This document shows, piece by piece, positions 55,121 to 64,000 of a stretch of DNA of 64,000 nucleotides. A model generated the notes under the pieces. The model saw only the letters and a program-made list of their open reading frames with translations. It was not told the origin of the DNA and made no database searches. Source of the stretch: Paradevosia shaoguanensis (GTDB lineage Bacteria; Pseudomonadota; Alphaproteobacteria; Rhizobiales; Devosiaceae); contig NZ_CP068983.1 of the NCBI RefSeq assembly GCF_016801025.1, positions 1,951,888 through 2,015,887 on the forward strand, in the 5' to 3' direction. Each line of letters opens with the position of its first letter. The stretch's first letter is position 1. The translations under genes were made by a program, and so were the position numbers.

Positions 55121-55435
55121 TCAGCGGCGAGGGGCCGGAGCCGTCACCGGCACCTTCTTGCCCGTCACTTCGAGCGGCAGCAGGCTGACGATGAAGCTCA
55201 CCGCCAGCGGTACCAGCACCAGGTCGTCCATCCAGCCGGCCAGCGGAATGAAATCCGGAATGAGGTCGAAGGGGCTCACGAGGTAGAACACCACGAACAG
55301 CATCGCCGCCTTGAGCGGGAACGGCGTCGCCGGATGGAAGAAAGCGCGGAACAGCGTCCCGACCTCCTTGCGGAAGAGGAACAGGCGACCGGCGGCGAAC
55401 TGCCCGAAGGCGGCGAGGGGAGAAAGCTTGCTCAT
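55121..55435 (-). CDS. DUF1232 (YkvA-like) membrane protein
   Basis: A 104-residue protein with one or two hydrophobic segments. LKAAMLFVVFYLVSPFDLIPDFIPLAGWMDDLVLVPLAV contains the DUF1232 signature SPFDLIPDFIP with a following acidic pair. Function is unknown. It is divergent from ispG, with about 119 bp between the starts. Confidence 0.88.
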   Translation of the reverse strand: MSKLSPLAAFGQFAAGRLFLFRKEVGTLFRAFFHPATPFPLKAAMLFVVFYLVSPFDLIPDFIPLAGWMDDLVLVPLAVSFIVSLLPLEVTGKKVPVTAPAPRR

Positions 55436-55554
55436 GTCTGATAGATGGTGCCCCGTGCCCAGCGATCAAGGCTCGTCGGGACCATCACACAAACGTAACA
55501 TTGCGCGCTTACCGGCAAAGGCTTATTTCCTCTCCTCGTTACAAGGAGTGATCC

Positions 55555-56796
55555 ATGGCAGGCGCGGCTTCCCGCAGGCATTCGGTTGGGGTCAATGTCG
55601 GCGGCGTGATTGTGGGTGGCGACAACCCCATCGTCGTCCAGTCGATGACCAATACCGATACCGCCGACATCGAGGCGACTACCCGTCAGGTGGCCCAGCT
55701 CTGGCGCGCCGGTTCGGAAATCGTGCGCATCACCGTCGATCGCGACGAATCCGCCGCCGCCGTCCCCCATATCCGCGACCGCCTGCTCGCCCGCGGCATC
55801 GACGTGCCGTTGGTCGGAGACTTCCACTATATCGGCCACAAGCTTCTCACGGACCACCCGGCCTGCGCCGAGGCCTTGGCGAAATACCGTATCAATCCGG
55901 GCAATGTCGGCTTCAAGGCCAAGCGCGACACGCAGTTCTCGACCCTCATCGACCTCGCCCTCAAATACGCCAAGCCGGTCCGCATCGGCGTCAACTGGGG
56001 CTCGCTCGACGAAGAGCTGCTGACCCGTCTCATGGACGAAAACGCCAGTGCCGCCGCGCCCGTCTCGGCCGCCGCCGTGCAGCGCGAAGCCATCATCCAG
56101 TCGGCCCTGCTGTCGGCGGCGCGCGCCGAGGAAATCGGCCTCGGCCGCGACAAGATCATCCTCTCGACCAAGGTATCCGACGTCCAGAGCCTCATCGCCG
56201 TCTATCAGGACCTCGCCGCCCGCTGCGACTACGCGCTCCATCTCGGCCTTACCGAAGCGGGCATGGGCTCGAAGGGCATCGTCGCCTCCTCGGCGGCGCT
56301 CGGCATTCTCCTGCAACAGGGGATCGGCGACACCATCCGCATTTCCCTGACGCCAGAACCGGGCGGCGACCGCACGCAGGAAGTGCGCGTCGCCCAGGAA
56401 TTGCTGCAGACCATGGGTTTCCGCCAGTTCCTGCCGGTGGTCGCGGCCTGCCCCGGCTGCGGGCGCACGACTTCGACCACCTTCCAGACGCTGGCCAAGG
56501 AAATCCAGGATCACCTCACCACGTCCATGCCGGACTGGAAGGAAAAGTATCCGGGCGTCGAAACCCTCTCGGTCGCCGTCATGGGCTGCATCGTCAACGG
56601 CCCGGGTGAAAGCAAGCACGCCAATATCGGCATCTCGCTGCCCGGCACCGGCGAAACCCCGGCCGCCCCGGTGTTTATCGACGGCGAAAAGGTCGCAACC
56701 TTGCGCGGGGCCGACGTGGCCGACCAGTTCAAGGTGATGGTGGCGGACTATATCGAGAAGAAGTTCGGGGCCGGGGCGAAGGAAGCCGCCGAGTAG
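55555..56796 (+). CDS. ispG: 4-hydroxy-3-methylbut-2-enyl diphosphate synthase
   Basis: A 413-residue enzyme of the MEP isoprenoid pathway with a [4Fe-4S] cluster. The TIM-barrel part begins with [28 protein letters not shown]. The cluster ligands lie in CPGCGRT and [14 protein letters not shown], and the C-terminal Glu of NGPGE is catalytic. [11 protein letters not shown] and [14 protein letters not shown] are typical. The alphaproteobacterial form is longer than the E. coli enzyme by an insertion before the cluster domain. Together with ispA at 58079 it supplies polyprenyl precursors. Confidence 0.96.
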   Translation: MAGAASRRHSVGVNVGGVIVGGDNPIVVQSMTNTDTADIEATTRQVAQLWRAGSEIVRITVDRDESAAAVPHIRDRLLARGIDVPLVGDFHYIGHKLLTDHPACAEALAKYRINPGNVGFKAKRDTQFSTLIDLALKYAKPVRIGVNWGSLDEELLTRLMDENASAAAPVSAAAVQREAIIQSALLSAARAEEIGLGRDKIILSTKVSDVQSLIAVYQDLAARCDYALHLGLTEAGMGSKGIVASSAALGILLQQGIGDTIRISLTPEPGGDRTQEVRVAQELLQTMGFRQFLPVVAACPGCGRTTSTTFQTLAKEIQDHLTTSMPDWKEKYPGVETLSVAVMGCIVNGPGESKHANIGISLPGTGETPAAPVFIDGEKVATLRGADVADQFKVMVADYIEKKFGAGAKEAAE

Positions 56797-56822
56797 GACT
56801 AGCAAACACAGCGTTTGGGGCT

Positions 56823-56928
56823 CACCCCCTCCCTGGCCCTCCCCACAAGGGGGAGGGTGGGTTTTGTTGCTCGATTTCGCCAAAGACACTACCCTCCCCC
56901 TTGTGGGGAGGGCTAGGGAGGGGGAGGG
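56823..56928. repeat. Head-to-head pair of hairpin repeats between ispG and the YbaK gene
   Basis: The left unit (56823-56861) contains CCCTCCCCACAAGGGGGAGGG, and the right unit (56891-56928) contains the inverse CCCTCCCCCTTGTGGGGAGGG with a further CTAGGGAGGGGG arm. The pair mirrors the arrangement at 39091-39197 and lies between convergent genes. Confidence 0.85.
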
Positions 56929-56946
56929 CCAAAGGCGTCGGTCTTC

Positions 56947-57429
56947 CTACCCAACCACCTCAGCCGTCGGCACCTGGCACGCACTCACCCACTTACCCCC
57001 CACCAACTCCGCCAACCGCTCCAGCGGCAGCCGCACCGAGGCATGCGTGGACCCACCCGCCGGAATCACCTCGTCATAAATCTTGAGCGATTCATCGAGA
57101 TAGATCGTCATCGGGCCCGGCAACCCGAACGGGCACACGCCGCCCACCTTGTGGCTGGTCAATTCCTCGACCTCCTCCGCGCCCAGCATGCGCGGACGCC
57201 CGCCGAACGCCGCCTTGGCCTTGGCATTATCGAGCCGCGCATCGCCGCGCGTCACCAGCAGAAAGACCTCGCCATTGACGCGGATGCACAGCGTCTTGGC
57301 GATCTGGCCGGGTTCGACCCCGTGCACCTGCGCCGCCAGCTCTACCGTGGCGGTGGAATCGTCGGTCACCATGACGATGAGGTCGGGAGCGCGGGCGGCC
57401 AGGTCGGCCTTTACGGTTTCGAGTGACAT
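56947..57429 (-). CDS. YbaK/EbsC-type aminoacyl-tRNA deacylase
   Basis: A 160-residue protein of the YbaK/ProX editing family, which hydrolyses mischarged aminoacyl-tRNAs such as Cys- or Ala-tRNAPro in trans. QIAKTLCIRVNGEVFLLVTRGDARLDNAKAKAAFG carries the conserved Lys, and GGVCPFGLPGP is the diagnostic loop. Substrate specificity cannot be set from sequence. It is downstream of the MOSC gene on the same strand, with a 20-bp gap. Confidence 0.88.
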   Translation of the reverse strand: MSLETVKADLAARAPDLIVMVTDDSTATVELAAQVHGVEPGQIAKTLCIRVNGEVFLLVTRGDARLDNAKAKAAFGGRPRMLGAEEVEELTSHKVGGVCPFGLPGPMTIYLDESLKIYDEVIPAGGSTHASVRLPLERLAELVGGKWVSACQVPTAEVVG

Positions 57430-57449
57430 TGCTGCAAAAATCTCGTCGG

Positions 57450-58082
57450 TCAGAAAAGGGAGGCGAGGCGCGCTTCGTAATCGTCGCGCATCTTGTAATG
57501 CACCGGCGCCCGCAGCGCCCGTTCGAGCGTGGCACGCGGAACCTCGCGCACGCCGTCGAGCGCCATAAGCTCGGAAATGGTCACCCTCTCGCCAGCAAAG
57601 CCTTGGTAGCCCACATCCATGCCAGCCTCAACCGCGCCCTCGGCGATCACCCGGCAATAGGCTCCCGGCCGTCCGGCGCGGTGGAAGGTCTTGACCCATC
57701 TGGGATCGCCCATACGCGCGGCAAAGACCGAGCAGGGCGTGCGGTGCGAGGTAACTTCCAGCACCGCCTCGCCAATCGCGAAACGGTCGCCGACGCACAC
57801 CGCCATGCCATCGACGCCGTCGATGGTAAGGTTTTCGCCGAACGTCCCCGGCTGGATCCTGGTGCCCATCTGCGCATCCCAAAAGTCATAGTCGGACTGG
57901 AAATAGACGTAGATCGCCTGGTCCACCCCGCCATGATGCTTGCGGTCGAGCACGGCGTCGCCCTCGAGCCCGAGCTTGCCGATCCGCAGCGGGCCTGTCT
58001 GCGGGCGCTTGAAGATGCCGGTCATTCCCGTCTTGGAGGGAATGCGCTCCGGCTTGCCGAGGTTGACCGCCAGCAACTTCAC
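57450..58082 (-). CDS. MOSC domain protein (YiiM-like)
   Basis: A 210-residue protein with a MOSC beta-barrel: GLEGDAVLDRKHHGGVDQAIYVYF, FGENLTIDG and the Cys of HRTPCSVFAARM, which in related proteins binds the molybdenum cofactor or sulfur. The C-terminal three-helix part (ATLERALRAP) is as in YiiM, which reduces N-hydroxylated compounds with molybdenum cofactor. It overlaps the ispA stop by 4 bp. Confidence 0.88.
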   Translation of the reverse strand: MKLLAVNLGKPERIPSKTGMTGIFKRPQTGPLRIGKLGLEGDAVLDRKHHGGVDQAIYVYFQSDYDFWDAQMGTRIQPGTFGENLTIDGVDGMAVCVGDRFAIGEAVLEVTSHRTPCSVFAARMGDPRWVKTFHRAGRPGAYCRVIAEGAVEAGMDVGYQGFAGERVTISELMALDGVREVPRATLERALRAPVHYKMRDDYEARLASLF

Positions 58083-58981
58083 GTGGTCCGGCTCCCGAAA
58101 TAGCGCGCCGTCGCCCGTAGCGGCTCGGCTTCCGGCCCGAATGCGCCAAGCGCCGCGAGGGCTTCGGCAATGATGCCATCGAGATGTTTTCGCGCCGCGT
58201 CGACGCCCAGCCGAGCCACCAGCGTCTGCTTGCCAGCCGCCGCGTCCTTGCCCGTCGCCTTGCCCATGGCTTCGGCCGAGGCGGTGACGTCGAGAATATC
58301 GTCGGCCAGCTGGAAGGCGCGGCCCGCCGCCTCGCCGTAAAGCGTCAGCGCCGTCAGTGCCGCCGCGTCGGCGCCGCCCAGGATCGCGCCCATGCGCACC
58401 GAGGCGCGGATCAGCGCGCCGGTCTTCATTGCCTGCATCTGGGCGATTTCGCCTTCCGAAAAGCCGCGCGTTTCGCCTTCGATGTCGCGCATCTGCCCGC
58501 CGACCATGCCGCCGGCACCGGCTCCCGCCGCCAGCTCCGCCACCAGTCTTACGCGGATGGCCGGGTCGGCATGGCAGCTTTCGCCGGCCAGCAGCGCAAA
58601 AGCATGGGTCAGCAGGGCATCGCCCGCGAGGATCGCCGTGGCGTCGTCATAGGCCTTGTGGACCGTCGGCTGGCCGCGGCGGAAATCGTCGTCGTCCATG
58701 GCCGGCAGGTCGTCGTGGATCAGCGAATAGCAATGGATGAGTTCGACCGCGAGCCCGGCCACAAGGCTCTGCTCGCGCTCCATCCCGAACACCGCCGCGG
58801 CCTGCTTCACCAGCAGCGGCCGCAACCGCTTGCCGCCGTTGAGGCTGCCGTGGCGCATGGCGGCGACCAGCCGGTCCGGCGGCGCACCGGGACCGCCCAA
58901 CTGCTCTGCCGAAAGATACTCGTCGAGCGCCGCTTCGATTGCCTTGGCAATGCCGGAAAGCTCGGATTGGAAGTCGGTCAT
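58079..58981 (-). CDS. ispA: Farnesyl/geranyl diphosphate synthase (polyprenyl synthetase)
   Basis: A 300-residue short-chain prenyltransferase. The first Asp-rich motif is LIHDDLPAMDDDDFRRGQPT, and the second is LADDILD. NGGKRLRPLLV binds diphosphate. The spacing and the residues before the first motif fit an FPP synthase. The ATG at 58981 is chosen, because the longer frame runs into the opposite-strand mtgA region. It overlaps the MOSC gene by 4 bp and is divergent from mtgA, with about 82 bp between the starts. Confidence 0.92.
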   Translation of the reverse strand: MTDFQSELSGIAKAIEAALDEYLSAEQLGGPGAPPDRLVAAMRHGSLNGGKRLRPLLVKQAAAVFGMEREQSLVAGLAVELIHCYSLIHDDLPAMDDDDFRRGQPTVHKAYDDATAILAGDALLTHAFALLAGESCHADPAIRVRLVAELAAGAGAGGMVGGQMRDIEGETRGFSEGEIAQMQAMKTGALIRASVRMGAILGGADAAALTALTLYGEAAGRAFQLADDILDVTASAEAMGKATGKDAAAGKQTLVARLGVDAARKHLDGIIAEALAALGAFGPEAEPLRATARYFGSRTT

Positions 58982-59063
58982 GTTGTTCTTGCCGGCCGTT
59001 CGCGTTATCGGGGGCAAGGTTTGGACCGCAGCGGCGGTCCTGTCCAGTGTGAAGGTCTTGGTC

Positions 59064-59804
59064 ATGGAAGAGGCGGCAGAGGCACCTGCCACGCCCGAGG
59101 AGCCCAAGGAGGCAGAGCGTCCCCGCCGTCGGTGGTGGCGCTGGGTGCTCTATGCGCTCGTCTTCATCATCGCCTTGCCCATCCTCGTGCCGCTGATCCT
59201 CGTGCCGGTCTACAACTTCGTCGATCCGGTCTCGATCCCCATGATCCGCCGGCACTTCACCGGCCACCCTGTCGACCGTACATGGATGCCGATCGACGAT
59301 ATCTCGCTGCCCGCCAAGGCCTCGGTGATGATGAGTGAGGATGGCCAGTTCTGCCGCCATTGGGGCGTCGATATCGGCGCGCTGCGCGACGAGTTCCGCA
59401 TCTGGCGCGAGGGCGGCGAGCCGCGCGGGGCCTCGACCATCACCATGCAGGTGGCCCGCAACCTTTTCCTCTGGAACAACCGCTCGTTCCTGCGAAAGGG
59501 CCTCGAAATCCCGCTGGCGCTCTATATCGACCTGGTCATGCCCAAAAAGCGCATCATGGAAATCTACCTCAACGTCGCCCAATGGGGCCCGGTGGGCGAG
59601 TTCGGCATCGAGGCGGGCACGCAAAAGGCGCTGGGCATGAGCTCGGCCGACCTCGACTGGCACAAGGCGTCGCTGATGGCGGTCGCCCTGCCCAATCCGC
59701 GGCTCCGCAAGCCCGGCAAACCCTCGGCCCAGCTCCTCAAGGTGGCGCAGGTGGTCGAGGGGCGGGCGCGGCTGGCTGGAGCGCGGATCGACTGCCTCAA
59801 ATAG
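59064..59804 (+). CDS. mtgA: Monofunctional peptidoglycan glycosyltransferase
   Basis: A 246-residue GT51 enzyme that polymerises lipid II glycan strands at the inner membrane. One N-terminal membrane helix lies at about 27-49 (WWRWVLYALVFIIALPILVPLILV). The catalytic Glu is in MMSEDGQFCRHWGVD, followed by GGEPRGASTITMQVARNLFLWNNRSFLRKGLE and KKRIMEIYLNVAQWG. No transpeptidase domain follows. The ATG at 59064 is chosen, and an in-frame GTG at 59049 is possible. Confidence 0.94.
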   Translation: MEEAAEAPATPEEPKEAERPRRRWWRWVLYALVFIIALPILVPLILVPVYNFVDPVSIPMIRRHFTGHPVDRTWMPIDDISLPAKASVMMSEDGQFCRHWGVDIGALRDEFRIWREGGEPRGASTITMQVARNLFLWNNRSFLRKGLEIPLALYIDLVMPKKRIMEIYLNVAQWGPVGEFGIEAGTQKALGMSSADLDWHKASLMAVALPNPRLRKPGKPSAQLLKVAQVVEGRARLAGARIDCLK

Positions 59805-59947
59805 CCCCGTTTTTCGGGCCGATTTGGGTCTAGCCAAGCGGCAAAAGAGTCTATATAGAACCGGCAAATCCAATTCAGGACCAGCCTTTGCGCCCCCGGG
59901 CGGCAGTCCGGCTGGGTTCCTATGCAATTTATGGTGGAGTAACGACC

Positions 59948-60127
59948 ATGGCAGTGCCAAAACGCAAGACCTCGCCGATGAAGCGTGGCTTCCGCCGTTC
60001 CGCTGACGGCCTCAGTGCCTCGACCTATGTCGAGGACAAGGATTCCGGCGAGCTGCGTCGCCCGCATCACGTCGACCTCAAGACCGGCATGTATCGCGGC
60101 CGGCAGATTCTTGAGGCCAAGAAGTAA
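59948..60127 (+). CDS. rpmF: 50S ribosomal protein L32
   Basis: A 59-residue ribosomal protein. [20 protein letters not shown] is the conserved start, and [18 protein letters not shown] is the alphaproteobacterial C-terminal form without the zinc-binding Cys residues. The ATG at 59948 follows GGTGGAGTAAC. The 143-bp gap upstream contains CTATATAG, a possible -10 region, and the gene is likely monocistronic because a strong terminator follows. Confidence 0.95.
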   Translation: MAVPKRKTSPMKRGFRRSADGLSASTYVEDKDSGELRRPHHVDLKTGMYRGRQILEAKK

Positions 60128-60160
60128 GCTCCTTGCGCAAGCGGGACTGAAACTCTTTGC

Positions 60161-60199
60161 AACGGCCAGTCCCATGCGGGGCTGGCCGTTTCGTTTTAT
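60161..60199 (+). terminator. Intrinsic terminator between rpmF and fumC
   Basis: AACGGCCAG (60161-60169) and CTGGCCGTT (60182-60190) form a perfect 9-bp stem, extended by CCC/GGG in the loop, followed by a T-rich TTTCGTTTTATT. It lies 33 bp after rpmF and ends only 17 bp before the fumC ATG. Confidence 0.85.
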
Positions 60200-60216
60200 T
60201 CGCTGGGGAGCCAAGC

Positions 60217-61623
60217 ATGACGACGCGCGTAGAAAGCGATTCCATGGGCACGATCAACGTGCCGAACGACAAGTATTACGGCGCCCAGACCGCCCGAAGC
60301 CTCGCCAATTTCGACATTGGCGGCGAGAAGATGCCCAAGGAAATCATCCACGCCTTCGGTATCCTCAAGAAGGCAGCGGCGCTGGCCAACAACAAGCTCG
60401 GCCTCCTCGATGAAACCACGCGCGACCTCATCGTCGCTGCGGCCGACGAGGTGATCGCCGGCAAGCTGGCCGAGCATTTCCCGCTCGTCGTCTGGCAGAC
60501 TGGCTCGGGCACCCAGTCCAACATGAACGTCAACGAGGTGATCTCCAACCGCGCCATCGAGATGGCCGGTGGCGTCATGGGTTCCAAGAAGCCCGTCCAC
60601 CCCAATGACCACGTCAATATGAGCCAGTCGTCCAACGATACCTACCCGACCGCCATGCACATCGCGGCCGTCGAGGCGATCGAGGGCTACCTCATCCATC
60701 GTGTCGAAAAGCTGCGCAACACGCTCCATGAAAAGAGCGAAGAGTTCATGGGCATCGTCAAGATCGGCCGCACGCACCTGCAGGACGCCACGCCCCTGAC
60801 CCTCGGCCAGGAAATGAGCGGCTGGGTCGCCCAGATCGACTATGCGCTGGCCGCCATCAAGGCCACGCTCCCGCAGCTCAAGGAACTGGCGCTGGGCGGC
60901 ACCGCCGTCGGCACCGGCCTCAATGCCCACCCAGACTACGCGGTTACGGTCGCAAAAGAGATCGCCACCCTGACCGGCCGCGATTTCGTCACCGGCCCCA
61001 ACAAATACGCCATCATGGCCGGCCACGACGCCTTTGTCGGCGCCTCGGGTGCGCTAAAGCAACTGGCCGTCGCCTTCATGAAGGTCGCCAACGACGTGCG
61101 CTGGCTGGCTTCCGGTCCACGCTCGGGCCTGGGCGAACTCACCATCCCCGAGAACGAACCCGGCTCCTCGATCATGCCCGGCAAGGTCAACCCGACCCAG
61201 TCGGAGGCCATGACCATGGTTGCCGTCCACGTCATGGGCAACGACGCCGCCATCGGCATCGCCGCCAGCCAGGGCAATTTCGAGCTCAACGTCTTCAAGC
61301 CCGTCATCGCCTACAATTTCCTCCAATCCGTCCGCCTCCTCGCCGACGCCGCGGTGTCCTTCAACGACAATTGCGCCATCGGCATCGAGCCCGATCGCAA
61401 GCGCATCAACGAGCACCTCAACAATTCGCTGATGCTGGTCACCGCGCTCAACCGCAAGATCGGCTACGACAACGCCGCCAAGATCGCCAAGAACGCCCAC
61501 AAGAAGGGGACGACGCTCAAGGAATCGGCGATCGAGCTCGGTCTGCTGACGGGCGAAGAGTTCGATGCGGAAGTGAAGCCGGAGAACATGGTTGGGCCTT
61601 TGAAGGTCAAGAAGGGGGACTAG
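60217..61623 (+). CDS. fumC: Fumarate hydratase class II
   Basis: A 468-residue iron-independent TCA-cycle enzyme of the aspartase/fumarase superfamily. The signature [11 protein letters not shown] and the substrate residues in [31 protein letters not shown] and [15 protein letters not shown] are intact. [16 protein letters not shown] is the usual N-terminus. The ATG at 60217 is chosen; upstream in-frame sequence falls in the rpmF terminator. It is followed by repeat copy D. Confidence 0.96.
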   Translation: MTTRVESDSMGTINVPNDKYYGAQTARSLANFDIGGEKMPKEIIHAFGILKKAAALANNKLGLLDETTRDLIVAAADEVIAGKLAEHFPLVVWQTGSGTQSNMNVNEVISNRAIEMAGGVMGSKKPVHPNDHVNMSQSSNDTYPTAMHIAAVEAIEGYLIHRVEKLRNTLHEKSEEFMGIVKIGRTHLQDATPLTLGQEMSGWVAQIDYALAAIKATLPQLKELALGGTAVGTGLNAHPDYAVTVAKEIATLTGRDFVTGPNKYAIMAGHDAFVGASGALKQLAVAFMKVANDVRWLASGPRSGLGELTIPENEPGSSIMPGKVNPTQSEAMTMVAVHVMGNDAAIGIAASQGNFELNVFKPVIAYNFLQSVRLLADAAVSFNDNCAIGIEPDRKRINEHLNNSLMLVTALNRKIGYDNAAKIAKNAHKKGTTLKESAIELGLLTGEEFDAEVKPENMVGPLKVKKGD

Positions 61624-61683
61624 TCCCCCTTCGACCCCCGGTCGCGAGTGCTGTGGAAGTACGCAGCGGCCTCACACACGGAA

Positions 61684-61768
61684 CTTCCCCGGCCGCAGAG
61701 CCGGGGCCTATTGCACCCCTCCACCCGAGTGGCGCTATCCGTGGGCCCCGGGTCTTCGCCCGGGGAAG
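61684..61768 (+). repeat. Three-hairpin palindromic repeat, copy D
   Basis: 85 bp bounded by CTTCCCCGG and CCGGGGAAG. The left hairpin is CCCCGGCCGCAGAGCCGGGG, with the centre CCTATTGCACCCCTCCAC, then CCACCCGAGTGG, and GGGCCCCGGG as the right arm. It lies about 60 bp after fumC and 125 bp before ftsE. Confidence 0.88.
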
Positions 61769-61893
61769 TGCGGTGGGTGAGGAACGAACAGCGCGACTCA
61801 CACACTAACCACCACCCCACACGTCCAGTTGCGCCGCATCTCCCGTGCTTTTGCTCTATGATGCCGCCAAGCGCTGATTCGGAGAGTTGCGCA

Positions 61894-62553
61894 TTGATCG
61901 AATTTAACGATGTGGGACTGCGCTACGGGCAGGGACCGGAAGTCCTCAAGGACCTCAATTTCAAGGTCGAGCCGGGTACGTTCCACTTCCTCACCGGGCC
62001 GTCCGGCTCCGGCAAGACATCCCTCCTGCGCCTGCTGCTGCTGTCGCTAAAGCCCTCGCGCGGGCGCATCACCATGTTCGGGCAGGACGTCACCAAGCTC
62101 GACCAGGACCGCCTGCTGCAGATGCGCCGCCATATCGGCATCGTCTTCCAGGAATTCCGCCTGCTCGACCACCTGACCACCTACGAGAACGTGGCCCTTC
62201 CGCTGCGCGTCCTCGGCCAGCCGGAAAGCGATTACCGCGACAATGTCGAGGAATTGCTGCGCTGGGTGGGCCTGGGCCAGCGCATGGAGGCGCATCCCTC
62301 CCTGCTGTCGGGCGGCGAGAAGCAGCGCGCGGCCATCGCCCGCGCCGTCATCGCCCGGCCCGAACTGCTGCTGGCGGACGAACCCACGGGCAATGTCGAT
62401 CCCGAGCTTTCCGAGCGCCTGGTCCACCTCTTCGCCGAGCTCAACCGCTCGGGCACGACGATAATCCTCGCCACCCACGAATTGCCGCTCCTCGACAAGT
62501 TCGACTATCCGCGCATGGTGCTGCGCGATGGCGGGGTGAAGATCCATGCCTAA
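61894..62553 (+). CDS. ftsE: Cell division ATP-binding protein FtsE
   Basis: A 219-residue ABC ATPase that with FtsX links the division ring to periplasmic peptidoglycan hydrolases. Walker A GPSGSGKTSLL lies at about 35, the signature is LSGGEKQRAAIARAV, and Walker B is LLLADEPTGNVDPELS. The start is TTG at 61894, with GGAGAG 7 bp upstream. In-frame ATGs at 61858/61861 would add about 12 non-conserved residues. It overlaps ftsX by 8 bp. Confidence 0.93.
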   Translation: MIEFNDVGLRYGQGPEVLKDLNFKVEPGTFHFLTGPSGSGKTSLLRLLLLSLKPSRGRITMFGQDVTKLDQDRLLQMRRHIGIVFQEFRLLDHLTTYENVALPLRVLGQPESDYRDNVEELLRWVGLGQRMEAHPSLLSGGEKQRAAIARAVIARPELLLADEPTGNVDPELSERLVHLFAELNRSGTTIILATHELPLLDKFDYPRMVLRDGGVKIHA

Positions 62554-63559
62554 GGTCGTCAACACCTCCCGCGCGAAAGCCGCCAAGCCGGCCCGTCCCG
62601 CCGCCGTCAAGCAGGTGCCACCGAAGCCCAGGGCCAAGCCGGCCATCGCCAAGGCGTTGAGCCGCTCGCGCTCGACACCCGTCGTGCCGGAAGGTTCGGT
62701 CGCCGGGCGCACGCTGCTGCTCCTCATCGCCATCATGACCTTCCTCATGGCGCTGACGCTGGGCGGCGTCGTGCTGGTGCAGAAATCGGCCATGGGCTGG
62801 TCGGCCGAAGTCGGCCGCGAAGTCACCATCCAGATCCGCCCGGTCGAGGGCGAGGTGATGGAATCGAACCTGCGCACCGCCGTGGCCCTCGCCGAGGCGA
62901 CCCCCGGCGTCGCCAGCGCCCACGCGCTCTCGGAAGCAGAAAACCTCAAACTCCTCGAACCCTGGCTGGGCGCCGGGCTCGACCTTTCGGCCATCGAAGT
63001 GCCGCGGCTCGTCGTCGTCGAACTCTCCGATCCCGAAGACGCCGATATCGCCAAGCTGACCGAAGACCTCAAGGCCGTGAAGGGCGCGAGCCTCGATACA
63101 CACGCCGCCTGGCGCCAGCAGCTCAACACCATGGCCGGCACGATCGTGGTTTCCGGCCTGCTCGTGCTCTCGCTCATCGGCGTCGCCACGGTTCTGGCCA
63201 TCATCTTCGCCACGCGCGGCACCATGGCCTCCAACCGCGAGATCGTGGACGTGCTGCATTTCATCGGCGCGTCCAATGCCTTCATTGCCGGCGAATTCCA
63301 GGGGCGGTTCCTCTCCATCGGCCTGCGGGGCGGGGTGATCGGCGGGCTGGCCGCGATCCTCTTCTTCTTCCTCGTCGCCACGACCGTGGGCAATGTCGCG
63401 CCCGACGTCGCCGGCACGCAGATCGGCTATTTCTTCGGCACCTTCGCGCTGGGGTGGGATGGCATCATCGGCATCGCCGCCGTGGTCCCCGTCATCGCCG
63501 CGCTCACGGCCATCACCTCCCGCATGACGGTGCGCCGCTTCCTCAGCGAGATTTCGTAA
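62546..63559 (+). CDS. ftsX: Cell division protein FtsX
   Basis: A 337-residue permease-like partner of FtsE. The long basic N-terminal cytoplasmic tail (about 55 residues, rich in Lys, Pro and Arg) precedes TM1 (LLLLIAIMTFLMALTLGGVVLV). The periplasmic loop is short, and three further helices near the C-terminus end with the RFLSEIS tail. NREIVDVLHFIGASNAFIAGEFQGRFL is the conserved cytoplasmic coupling segment. It overlaps ftsE by 8 bp. Confidence 0.93.
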   Translation: MPKVVNTSRAKAAKPARPAAVKQVPPKPRAKPAIAKALSRSRSTPVVPEGSVAGRTLLLLIAIMTFLMALTLGGVVLVQKSAMGWSAEVGREVTIQIRPVEGEVMESNLRTAVALAEATPGVASAHALSEAENLKLLEPWLGAGLDLSAIEVPRLVVVELSDPEDADIAKLTEDLKAVKGASLDTHAAWRQQLNTMAGTIVVSGLLVLSLIGVATVLAIIFATRGTMASNREIVDVLHFIGASNAFIAGEFQGRFLSIGLRGGVIGGLAAILFFFLVATTVGNVAPDVAGTQIGYFFGTFALGWDGIIGIAAVVPVIAALTAITSRMTVRRFLSEIS

Positions 63560-63600
63560 GCTCGCCTCTCGCTCGGTCGGGCACGATATCGACACCTGAT

Positions 63601-63636
63601 CTCCCTCCCCCTTGCGGGGAGGGGACAGGGGTGGGG
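63601..63636. repeat. Single C-tract/G-tract hairpin repeat after ftsX
   Basis: This starts CTCCCTCCCCCTTGCGGGGA and continues into GGGGTGGGG. It matches the left unit at 39091 base for base over more than 30 bp. It is 41 bp after the ftsX stop and upstream of the acyltransferase gene. Confidence 0.85.
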
Positions 63637-63709
63637 ATAGCCTCACACACGGCCTTCTCGCCAAACTCCCAAACACGCCTTACAAAGTTCCGGATACTTG
63701 GAGGCTTTC

Positions 63710-64000
63710 TTGGTCGTGCAGTCCTTGCGTTCGGCGCTCTTCTATCTGCTGTTCCTGGGGCAGACGGTCATCCTTGCCATCGTGGTGGGCACCATCGCCA
63801 TCGTCGCGCGGCGCCGGGTCGAGCTCAACTGGCGCATCGGCCAGTATTGGGGCGAGTCCAACAAGGCCCTGCTGCGCTGGATCGTGGGCATCCGCACCGA
63901 AGTCACCGGCAGCGAGAATATCCCGCCGGGTGGCTGCATCCTGGCGGCCAAGCACCAGAGCGACTGGGATATCTTCGCCATCCTCCCCTATACGATCCGG
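63710..64000 (+). CDS. plsC: 1-acyl-sn-glycerol-3-phosphate acyltransferase, N-terminal fragment
   Basis: The first 97 codons of a gene cut by the right edge. One hydrophobic segment (SALFYLLFLGQTVILAIVVGTIAIVA) is followed by the acyltransferase box KHQSDWD, the HX4D catalytic motif of PlsC, which makes phosphatidic acid from lysophosphatidic acid. The start is TTG at 63710, 5 bp after GGAGG; a GTG at 63716 is an alternative. The rest of the gene, including the substrate motif, lies outside the window. Confidence 0.88.
   Translation, partial: MVVQSLRSALFYLLFLGQTVILAIVVGTIAIVARRRVELNWRIGQYWGESNKALLRWIVGIRTEVTGSENIPPGGCILAAKHQSDWDIFAILPYTIR

Overview
The window is a 64-kb piece of GC-rich, gene-dense alphaproteobacterial chromosome, most likely from the Hyphomicrobiales and plausibly Devosia or a near relative. 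This rests on gene order and protein character: hemC-hemD followed by a COG4223-type gene; F1-ATPase genes atpHAGDC without the F0 genes; priA beside a tyrosine recombinase and the atp operon; a heparinase II/III-like gene between rsmB and purH; and frequent GTG/TTG starts. No rRNA, tRNA, CRISPR array, insertion sequence or prophage was recognised. Most of the window is core genome with small accessory insertions.

Layout. 1-8.4 kb: heme genes hemC-hemD reading left, divergent from tsaD-gpsA-YciI-EVE; a vapBC-type toxin-antitoxin pair with a perfect palindromic operator; sdhAF4-like, htpX and rsmB. 8.5-14.6 kb: heparinase-like gene, purH, a TIM-barrel isomerase and an M20 peptidase. 14.8-21.1 kb: a carbohydrate locus made of a solute-binding protein, two permeases, a LacI regulator and a GH127 beta-L-arabinofuranosidase-like enzyme, preceded by two palindromes that are probably the LacI operators. 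The locus lacks its own ATPase. 21.2-25.5 kb: a FeeM-like N-acyl amino acid synthase, a membrane GGDEF-EAL protein and an EamA transporter. 26-34.5 kb: xerC-like recombinase, priA and atpHAGDC. 34.6-39 kb: two paralogous chemoreceptors, only one ending in a CheR-type pentapeptide. 39.5-47.7 kb: small proteins, mgsA, a branched-chain amino acid ABC operon (livGFHM) with livK on the opposite strand, a methyltransferase, and an orphan betaine-type binding protein. 48-53.9 kb: a second GGDEF-EAL protein with a structured leader, a DUF442 phosphatase-like protein and pyruvate carboxylase. 54-64 kb: UPF0310, DUF4287 and DUF1232 proteins, ispG, YbaK-type deacylase, MOSC protein, ispA, mtgA, rpmF, fumC, ftsEX and the start of a plsC-type acyltransferase.

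Two families of intergenic palindromic repeats are scattered through the window. One is an approximately 85-bp, three-hairpin element with a conserved centre, seen in four good copies. The other is a shorter C-tract/G-tract hairpin, sometimes paired head to head. They lie mostly at gene 3' ends, and one sits inside the sugar ABC operon. No complete new system was identified. The most interesting leads are the three-hairpin repeat family, the FeeM-like synthase with its AT-rich dyad, the GH127 regulon with two operators, and the structured leader upstream of the second c-di-GMP gene.
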